Assembly (NCBI RefSeq): GCF_009498455.1
Contig: NZ_CP045644.1
Coordinates: 5,397,001-5,461,000, forward strand
DNA length: 64,000 bases
Source: Variovorax paradoxus
GTDB taxonomy: Bacteria; Pseudomonadota; Gammaproteobacteria; Burkholderiales; Burkholderiaceae_C
Direction of reading: 5' to 3'
The notes beneath the pieces were generated by a model that worked only from the letters and a program-made list of their open reading frames with translations, did no database searches and was not told the DNA's origin. The position numbers were made by a program, and so were the translations under genes. Of the stretch, positions 54,342-60,737 are shown piece after piece (position 1 is the first letter of the stretch; each line of letters starts with the position of its first letter).

Positions 54342-56645
54342 ATGATCATCAGCCCACCCTTTCTGTCCCAGCCGAACATCCCCGTCTACAGCGACCAATG
54401 CGTCAGCGACGTGATGCCCGGCGGTATCGTCGGCAGCGGCGCCTTTCCCGTCAGCCAGGCGATGGCCTGGCACGGCGGCATCCACATCAACGCCCCCGCA
54501 GCCGACGAACCGGTGCGCGCCATCGCCGATGGCATCGTGATCTTCCGGCGCGATGGCGGTACCGCGCGCTATGACGCGCAAGACCATTCGACGGGGTGTG
54601 TCGTCATTCGCCACAAGACGGAGATCGGTGCCAACGGCGCCAACGCCGTCGAGGTTGTCTACTACTCCATCTATCAGCATCTGCGCCTGCTCGATGCCAA
54701 TCTGCCGGCCGTCAATCAGGCCGTCTACCGCAAGGACAAGCTGGGTTTGGCCGGCACGATCTACGGTCGGGCCAACTGCATCCACCTGGAGATCGTTGCT
54801 GGCGATGCCGATACCCGGAATCTCGTGGGTCGCGACACCGGCAATTTGCCGCTCACCAGTGACGGTCGCACCGACGCGGTGTACGGCGAGGTCTACGTGC
54901 TGGTGCCCGCCAAGAGCCCTTACCACAGCGCGCAACCAACCGGCGCGACCCTGCCTGCGGCGGCGGGTGACAGCGGCGGTGCCGATCTGATCGTCGGCAT
55001 CAGGTACGAGGCCGCCAACGCCACGCTGACCACCTACCAACTGACGGGCGAGGTCGTCGGTGCGGCCATCGTGGAAACCGACGCCGAGTACAACCTCTAT
55101 ACCGAAGCGAACACGCGGCATGGTCGCCTCAGCGCAAGCGTCCAGACCACCAGCAGCCCCAGCGGCTGGTACGAGCTGCTGCGCTTCGGCCGCAAGCTGG
55201 GCACCGACCCATTGCCCAACGATGCGGCCCATTGGCGCAAGGTCGCTGTCCCCGGACAGCCGGGGGGCGTCTGGCTCGACCTGAATGCCAGCAACACCCG
55301 GAAATTCAGCGATGCCGACTTCCCCCACTGGTCTGGCTGGAAGCTCATTGACGATGACACCCAGGACGACAACAGCCAGTGCAGCTCGGCCCTGATCGAT
55401 GCCATGCTGGCCCCAGCGGCCCAGCCCACGACACCACCCAGCGGGCCCCCGAACATGAACGGCCCATCCGTGCCGACACCGCAAGCGCCGGAGAACGCCA
55501 CGACCACGCCAGAGCAAAAGGCAGCCAACCGAAAGCAGAACCTGTGCAAACCCGCGGTTCAAGCGAAGTTGGCCAAGACCGTCTGCAAGTTCCCCACGGA
55601 GTGGGCCAAGGACGAAGTGCGCAAGCGCTGGGCGTGGACACGCGACAAGGGCAACCCTCACATGCCATACCCGTTGGAGGACGAGACGGACTTCACGGAA
55701 ATGTCCGACTTTGCGCAAAAGCTTTGTTTCTGGGAGGAACTGCCCGCGGAAGACAAGGCGCGCCTGACGATCAAGCACTGGCACTTTCATCCGCGGGAGT
55801 TCATCAAACACTTCAGGAAATGCGGGTGGCTCGGAAAGGAAGAATTGGCGCAGCTATTGCCTCGTCGTTCTTATAAGTACAGATTCACTCCATTCAGGGC
55901 CGATCCGGTGAATATTGGCTGGGCCACTGCCCTGCAGCGATTTTCGATCTACTCGATCGAATTCAACAAGGCGATCAGAAAATATGGAATTTCCATTGGA
56001 TTCCGGCTAGCCCATTTTTTGGGGCAAATATACATCGAGACCGATATTGTCAGAACAATGAGGGAGGTTGGGCAAGGGCGAAAAAGTTCGAATGGAAACT
56101 GGCCCGCACCAGCCATGGAGTTCTATACCGTCTTCTTTGGCCGCGGCATGATGCAATTGACATGGCCTGCAAACTACGACGGATATCGGAATTTTCGAAC
56201 TGCCGCCTCACTCCCTGACTCAGGAGGGAGCTATGTAGATCAATGGGGAAGAATTACTACAACCTCGACTCACTATTGGGCGAACCCTCGTGACGGTGGA
56301 GTTCAGCAGCTATGGTTTCCTCGGTATGACCCGGATATCATTGCAAGTGATGCTCATAATTCCTGCGACTCTGCCGGTTGGTATTGGGTTTCAAAAGCGA
56401 TAGGCAATCGTCAAACCAACATCAATCAAGTTTGCGATCAAGGCATGACTTCTGCAGCCATAGGACGAGCCTCAGTTCTTGTGAATGGTGGTGGCTATGG
56501 CTACTTCGAGAGACAAGGCTATGCCTTGTTCGCCATTCAGTATTTGAGTGAGGCTTCACCTCGCACCGACGAGGTTCAAATTCAAATCTCCCATGGCAGA
56601 ATGACCGCCAGCATTTCGGTTAACTATCAGCCGCAACGACCATGA
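54342..56645 (+). CDS. Putative T6SS effector: M23-like domain plus GH19 lysozyme-like domain
   Basis: A 767-residue protein without a signal peptide, as expected for VgrG-loaded cargo. Residues about 30-175 resemble a lysostaphin/M23 fold (WHGGIHINAP, H44 and H48; ANCIHLEI, C146 and H148), with two zinc ligands altered. A middle region (about 200-350), a Pro/Thr-rich linker (about 357-390) and a Cys-containing part (about 400-500) follow. Residues about 520-745 resemble GH19 phage lysozymes: LAHFLGQIYIETD with Glu566, a second Glu575 nine residues on (REVGQGR), and FFGRGMMQLTWPANYDGY. Both catalytic glutamates are present, so peptidoglycan cleavage is likely. Codon use turns AT-rich from about residue 490. 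Its stop overlaps the next gene, a candidate immunity protein. Confidence 0.85.
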   Translation: MIISPPFLSQPNIPVYSDQCVSDVMPGGIVGSGAFPVSQAMAWHGGIHINAPAADEPVRAIADGIVIFRRDGGTARYDAQDHSTGCVVIRHKTEIGANGANAVEVVYYSIYQHLRLLDANLPAVNQAVYRKDKLGLAGTIYGRANCIHLEIVAGDADTRNLVGRDTGNLPLTSDGRTDAVYGEVYVLVPAKSPYHSAQPTGATLPAAAGDSGGADLIVGIRYEAANATLTTYQLTGEVVGAAIVETDAEYNLYTEANTRHGRLSASVQTTSSPSGWYELLRFGRKLGTDPLPNDAAHWRKVAVPGQPGGVWLDLNASNTRKFSDADFPHWSGWKLIDDDTQDDNSQCSSALIDAMLAPAAQPTTPPSGPPNMNGPSVPTPQAPENATTTPEQKAANRKQNLCKPAVQAKLAKTVCKFPTEWAKDEVRKRWAWTRDKGNPHMPYPLEDETDFTEMSDFAQKLCFWEELPAEDKARLTIKHWHFHPREFIKHFRKCGWLGKEELAQLLPRRSYKYRFTPFRADPVNIGWATALQRFSIYSIEFNKAIRKYGISIGFRLAHFLGQIYIETDIVRTMREVGQGRKSSNGNWPAPAMEFYTVFFGRGMMQLTWPANYDGYRNFRTAASLPDSGGSYVDQWGRITTTSTHYWANPRDGGVQQLWFPRYDPDIIASDAHNSCDSAGWYWVSKAIGNRQTNINQVCDQGMTSAAIGRASVLVNGGGYGYFERQGYALFAIQYLSEASPRTDEVQIQISHGRMTASISVNYQPQRP

Positions 56646-57049
56646 AATCAAAGTCCATACTCTTTGCAATTATTTTCGCACTACCCCTCCTGGCTTTCGC
56701 AAAAGACGTCCGACTAGAGGCAAATAGAGAGTTCAATGCATGCATGAAGGAAACAAAAAAAGACAGAGAGCAATGCAATTTTGGAGGATGCGGAAATATA
56801 GCCGGAACTTGCTATGAAAGGCAGGTGAATTCGATTTCTTCAGCGACTGACGTTTTGGTGAAAAACCTAAAGTCTGGGCGGTGCGCGCAATCAGTCGATG
56901 TGGCTTCTAATGAAATTGAAGCCCTCAACTCAAAATTGAAATTACTCGCCCCCTTTGATGGAACCTGGAGTGGGTACGACGTCCAGGTGGAAATCGCGTT
57001 ATTAAAAAACACCGTCATGAATGCATTGACAAAAGAGTGCCGCCAATGA
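56642..57049 (+). CDS. Candidate periplasmic immunity protein
   Basis: A 135-residue protein with a signal peptide (about 1-20, SKSILFAIIFALPLLAFA), then a small Cys-rich domain (FNACMKE, EQCNFGGCGNIAGTCY) and a helical C-terminal half. The ATG overlaps the effector stop (ATGA), the classic position for immunity to a cell-wall-cutting T6SS effector, and export to the periplasm fits the target. The Cys-rich pattern is loosely like LprI-type lysozyme inhibitors, but I am not sure. AT-rich composition matches the toxin domain. A decayed relative of this gene lies at 58609. Confidence 0.75.
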   Translation: MKSKSILFAIIFALPLLAFAKDVRLEANREFNACMKETKKDREQCNFGGCGNIAGTCYERQVNSISSATDVLVKNLKSGRCAQSVDVASNEIEALNSKLKLLAPFDGTWSGYDVQVEIALLKNTVMNALTKECRQ

Positions 57050-57094
57050 CTTTAGCATCCATGATGCATCGAACTTTTTCCTACTAAAATTCTG

Positions 57095-57745
57095 ATGAGA
57101 AAGTTGATTTTTTGTTTTTTCATGGCTTTTCACTTGTTGGCAAGCGGGCAAGTGTCGAAAGAGTCGCAGCAGAAAAAAATTCAGGCAAACGTATCAAAAA
57201 TTGCCAATCTCGGTCCGGGTTGCCGCATCGAGTTGAAGATTCCAAGCGGTGCCAACTTCAGATCGGGCCACGAATCCAGTCAAGGCCCAGGTGTCGCAGG
57301 ATTTTCTTTAAAAATGACTCCCGATTTTTCCAGCAGCGGCGACTGGAGTTTTGACTTCAACTGCTACAAAATTGACGATGACCAAGTTCAAAGGGGGTGG
57401 GCTGTTCGTTTGCCAACGGGAGGATGGGCGCCAAATCATGAAAACGGTGGAAGGGAGCTTCTTGAGAATAAAGCACTTCGACTTTTTTCCTTGACCGCGA
57501 AAAACTCGAATGGCTGGGCGGTCGCCGTGGATGACACGATAGGGGAGGAAAAATATCGACAAAGACGCCTGATTTATTGTTTTACCCGTGAAATGAAAGC
57601 CGTGTGTGGTGAAAGCGTGGTTGGGCATCTTGATTTTCTAAAGAGGAAAGGCAACATCGATTTGACCTCTCGAGCATTAGCAATATTGCGCGGGATAGAG
57701 TTTTTGGAAGATACCCCACCAACCCCAGAGTCATTGCAGCGTTGA
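57095..57745 (+). CDS. Secreted protein of unknown function in effector cluster
   Basis: A 216-residue protein with a signal peptide (about 1-19). The mature part contains conserved-looking Cys (GPGCRIELKIPSG, FDFNCYKIDDD, LIYCFTRE, KAVCGES), which suggests disulfide bonds in the periplasm. AT-rich like its neighbours. It starts 45 bases after the candidate immunity gene, on the same strand, so is likely co-transcribed. It may be a second immunity or accessory protein; I do not recognise the family. Confidence 0.65.
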   Translation: MRKLIFCFFMAFHLLASGQVSKESQQKKIQANVSKIANLGPGCRIELKIPSGANFRSGHESSQGPGVAGFSLKMTPDFSSSGDWSFDFNCYKIDDDQVQRGWAVRLPTGGWAPNHENGGRELLENKALRLFSLTAKNSNGWAVAVDDTIGEEKYRQRRLIYCFTREMKAVCGESVVGHLDFLKRKGNIDLTSRALAILRGIEFLEDTPPTPESLQR

Positions 57746-57775
57746 CAGTAGATCTATGAGCTTCCAATCGGTGCA

Positions 57776-58459
57776 ATGAAAAAATTTCTCCGTATTTTTC
57801 TCCTTCTGCATTTGAGCTTAATTTTTTCCGCGTGCCTTCATGCCGGCGAAGCTGAAAGCTTCAATTTATGCAACTCCATAAAATTCAAAACTTTCGGCTT
57901 TAGTTTGGAGAAATTGCAATCCTCTCTCGAAGAGGGGATGTGCCAAAAGTGGAAAAACGCCGAAGTACGGATTCTGGTTATAAATCTGGAGAAGGGCGAC
58001 AGAGAGTTAGAGCAGAAAATTCAAAAAGAAAAGAAACCTTACTTGTATGTAAGGAAGGATCGAACAACTCCTCCGGGGCCAATTTTTGATTTTGTAAGAT
58101 ATGAAGCTGCCGGGAGAAGATATTTTTTTGATGAAAATAAATTCCTGCAGGCAATCAATGAATGGCCTGTGTACCAGCAGAGAGCGGCAGAGGTAGCGAA
58201 AGAGTCTGAGGGCGCAATAAATCCAGATGCAAAAATTCAGCACTGGAAGAATAACTCCGGGGATTTTTTGGTGTGTGCCATAACTTATCGAAATCAGAAA
58301 AATGAACCCAAGTTCATGGAGAGGCACTTTTCTTTTTTCAAAAGAAACAGGATTTCCGCAGTCTATAGCTCTGCTTTATTGCGGATCAACGACAGTGTGG
58401 CGCTCGAAGAGGTCGACACTGTTGAAAAACTATTCCGATCTATCGAGTTGGTGCAGTAG
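57776..58459 (+). CDS. Secreted protein of unknown function in effector cluster
   Basis: A 227-residue protein with a signal peptide (about 1-24, RIFLLLHLSLIFSACLHAGE), possibly a lipoprotein (Cys at residue 20 in IFSAC). The mature part is charged and helical in the middle (EVRILVINLEKGDRELEQKIQKE in part) and ends in a strand-rich segment (FLVCAITYRNQKNEPKFMERHFSFFK). AT-rich. 30 bases after the preceding gene, same strand. It may be another immunity protein. No family recognised. Confidence 0.65.
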   Translation: MKKFLRIFLLLHLSLIFSACLHAGEAESFNLCNSIKFKTFGFSLEKLQSSLEEGMCQKWKNAEVRILVINLEKGDRELEQKIQKEKKPYLYVRKDRTTPPGPIFDFVRYEAAGRRYFFDENKFLQAINEWPVYQQRAAEVAKESEGAINPDAKIQHWKNNSGDFLVCAITYRNQKNEPKFMERHFSFFKRNRISAVYSSALLRINDSVALEEVDTVEKLFRSIELVQ

Positions 58460-58608
58460 ACGATTTCGAATTGAGGGTCAGGCTTGGCGCGCTCCACGTC
58501 GCCCCATCCGAGCGGGAAAAAGGAGACTTCAATAAAAAGGCTTGTCTTTTTTTCGTAGCCTTTCAGTTGCCCGCAACAGGTCAAACCTCGAAAAAATCGC
58601 CCCCATGA

Positions 58609-58830
58609 AATATTGCGGACTCTTGCCATAGCAGGCAATTGAATGTCATTTCATCGACAACGAATTCGTTGACGCAGAAGATCGACGTCGAACGTTGCAA
58701 ACAGGCGGCGATCTCAGCCTCCGACGAGATTGAAAACCTCAATTCAAAACTGAAATTACTCGCTCCCTTTGGTGGAACTTGGAGCGGATACGACGTCCAG
58801 GTGGAAATCGCACTATTAAAAAACACCGTT
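58609..58830 (+). pseudogene. Degraded copy of the candidate immunity gene
   Basis: Reads as NIADSCHSRQLNVISSTTNS..., RCKQAAISASDEIENLNSKLKLLAPFGGTWSGYDVQVEIALLKNTV when joined, matching residues about 51-128 of the gene at 56642. The last 80 bases are nearly identical in DNA to 56934-57013. It lacks the signal peptide and first third, has a TGA at 58606-58608 where the parent has GGA, and breaks off after KNTV at the stop codon of the NmrA-like gene. It is a remnant of an older immunity gene. Confidence 0.85.
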
Positions 58831-59696
58831 CAGTTGCTGCTCTTTTTCACCAGCGCGGCGATGTACGCATCCATCGACACGGCCCCGCGCTTCGGCGCAT
58901 GCGCCGGCTCGTAGGCCTCTTCGAGCGTGAGCCGCGTCATCTCGACATAGGACTTCGCCGCCGGCTCCGAGAAGCCCATCGCGCGGAAGGCCTGCTCCCA
59001 CTGCGCGGGCGGCGTCTGCACGGCTTCGACCGGCCGGCCCAGCGCGGCGGCAAAGGCTGCTGCCACATCGGCCGGCGAATACGGCTTCGGCCCCTCGACG
59101 TGATGCAACCCCGAGGCTTCGGGCGGGGCTAGCATAAGCTTGGCCGCGGCCTCGCCGATGTCGTGCGGCGCCACCATCGGCAGCTTGAAGTCGGGCGGGT
59201 ACATGCTGTGCACCTTGCCCTCGGTGCGCGCGGTCTCCAACGAGGCGTCCCAGTTGCTCATGTAGTAGGCCGCGCGCTGCACGCTCAGCGGCGCGGGCCC
59301 GGCGGCCAGCGCCTGCTCCATGTCGTAGAGCACGCCCAGGTCGCCGATGCCCTCGCCGGGCTGCGCGCCGTAGGTCGACGCAGCGACGATCTTCTCGAGC
59401 TTGCAGCCTTCGATCGCGGCCAGGATGGCGCGCAGGCTGCGGTGCTCCTCGGCCACGGTGTCGGTCGACGGAGCGGCCGGCGGGTTGAGCACGAAGAGCC
59501 GCGTGCCGCCGGCGATCACGCGGTGCAGCGCGGCCGTGTCGAAGATGTTGACCTCCGCCACGCGTGCGCCCTTGTCCTGCTGCGCCCGCGTCTTGCGGGC
59601 GTCTCGTGTGACCAGCGTCACGGGCTGGTTTTGCGCAAGCAATGCTTGCGTCAGCGCCGAGCCGACATGGCCCGTCGCGCCCAGAATGATGTGCAT
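58830..59696 (-). CDS. NmrA/NAD(P)H-binding Rossmann protein
   Basis: A 288-residue protein of the NmrA-like SDR family. An N-terminal dinucleotide-binding motif is ILGATGHVGSALTQALLA (about residues 4-21), with later TRDARKT, a nucleotide-binding Arg region, and ASTYGAQPGEGIGDL. Relatives act as redox sensors or quinone/azo reductase-type enzymes (QorB/YwnB). GC-rich, unlike the AT-rich genes ahead of it; its stop codon coincides with the end of the immunity-gene remnant. Substrate unknown. Confidence 0.88.
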   Translation of the reverse strand: MHIILGATGHVGSALTQALLAQNQPVTLVTRDARKTRAQQDKGARVAEVNIFDTAALHRVIAGGTRLFVLNPPAAPSTDTVAEEHRSLRAILAAIEGCKLEKIVAASTYGAQPGEGIGDLGVLYDMEQALAAGPAPLSVQRAAYYMSNWDASLETARTEGKVHSMYPPDFKLPMVAPHDIGEAAAKLMLAPPEASGLHHVEGPKPYSPADVAAAFAAALGRPVEAVQTPPAQWEQAFRAMGFSEPAAKSYVEMTRLTLEEAYEPAHAPKRGAVSMDAYIAALVKKSSN

Positions 59697-59715
59697 GGTG
59701 GCCCTTCGTGCGGGG

Positions 59716-60027
59716 TCAGCTGCGCTTCTCGGCGTTGCGCTTGCGTGTGGCCGCGGCCTTCTTCGCGGACGCGGAGCGTTCGGCGGCGGTGCGGTTCGCC
59801 GCTGCCGCGCCGCCGAGGCGGCCGCCCTTGCGCGACGGCCCGTGGTGCTCGGCCTTGCCGCGCCCCGAGCCGCTCTTCTTGCCGCCGCCGGTCTCGGCAT
59901 TCACCGTGGCCCAGGCGCGGCGCTCGGCCTCGCCCTTGGCCACGCCGCGGTGCTCATAGCCTTCCTCGATGTGCTCGGCCTTGCGTTTCTGCTTGTCCGT
60001 GTAGGACGACTTGTCGCCTCTTGGCAT
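59716..60027 (-). CDS. Small basic protein (often annotated as plasmid stabilisation protein)
   Basis: A 103-residue, very Lys/Arg-rich soluble protein with an N-terminal conserved half (YTDKQKRKAEHIEEGYEHRGVAKGEAERRAWATVN, in parts) and an Ala/Lys/Arg-rich tail (about 75-103). The first half is the pattern of a small conserved family that databases call plasmid stabilisation proteins, though the gene is chromosomal here. The tail resembles nucleic-acid-binding tails of histone-like proteins. Possible stress or DNA-binding role; inferred. Between the NmrA-like gene and alkB. Confidence 0.8.
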   Translation of the reverse strand: MPRGDKSSYTDKQKRKAEHIEEGYEHRGVAKGEAERRAWATVNAETGGGKKSGSGRGKAEHHGPSRKGGRLGGAAAANRTAAERSASAKKAAATRKRNAEKRS

Positions 60028-60116
60028 GTCGTGCTCCTTCGATCAAAGGGATGAAAGAAGCCTTCATGCTGGCCGCCTGTGCGGGGCCGTGGGTCGGAGG
60101 AGACAGGCGCTGCGCG

Positions 60117-60737
60117 TCAGCGCAGTCTGTCGTGCGAGCGGGTTCGCAAGGTGATCGAGTAGCGCAGCGCCTCGGTCGGCGCAATGGCGTGCTGCCATGC
60201 CCAGCGCGCCGGCCCGCGCAGCAGGTACACGGAGCGCGGCTCGATGAGCAACTCGAGCGCGGCCGGCCCCGAGGCGGGCGCGCCGGGCACGTAGGGCCGG
60301 AACTGCATCACCGCATCGCCGTGCAGCGAGACGCCGACGATGTCCTCGAAATCGGGCACGTCGCGGTGCCAGCCCAGCGGCGTGCCGGGGCGGTACTCGG
60401 CGATCAGCAGGTGCGTGAGGTCTTCGGGCGCGACGCCGGCCCAGGCCCCTGCCTTGGCCCGCAGCGGGTGCAGCACCTCGGGCAGCGGCGCGCCGGGCTT
60501 GAGGCGGTTCGTGTCGAAGTCGTAGCTGCCGCCGAAGCTGGTGCCGCGCCGGCGCGCGGTGTATTCCTTGTAGCGCATCTCCTTGAGCGGCAGGCCCTGC
60601 ACGATGCGCAGCAGATCGGCCTCTTCGTCGCGCGACAGGAACTCGCTTTCGTAGCGCAGGCCCTCGATGGCTGCGACGGGCGCCTCGCCGAACAGGTCGG
60701 GCTGGCCGGCGTGTTCAAGGCGTCGGGTGGCGCGCAT
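60117..60737 (-). CDS. alkB: AlkB-type 2-oxoglutarate/Fe(II)-dependent DNA repair dioxygenase
   Basis: A 206-residue oxidative demethylase that removes methyl lesions from DNA or RNA bases. Fe-binding motif HRDVPDFEDIVGVSLHGDA (HxD, about residues 120-138), the distal His in WQHAIAPTEALRYSITLRTR with the 2-oxoglutarate-binding Arg, and YRPGTPLGWHRD typical of the family. Its start lies inside the end of the preceding nuclease-helicase gene (about 23 bases overlap), so the two are co-transcribed. A DNA-repair context is consistent. Confidence 0.93.
   Translation of the reverse strand: MRATRRLEHAGQPDLFGEAPVAAIEGLRYESEFLSRDEEADLLRIVQGLPLKEMRYKEYTARRRGTSFGGSYDFDTNRLKPGAPLPEVLHPLRAKAGAWAGVAPEDLTHLLIAEYRPGTPLGWHRDVPDFEDIVGVSLHGDAVMQFRPYVPGAPASGPAALELLIEPRSVYLLRGPARWAWQHAIAPTEALRYSITLRTRSHDRLR

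Noticed and set aside
58363..58638. Minus-strand open frame in the AT-rich cluster
   Set aside because: It overlaps the end of the secreted-protein gene on the opposite strand and lacks a ribosome-binding site and known motifs.
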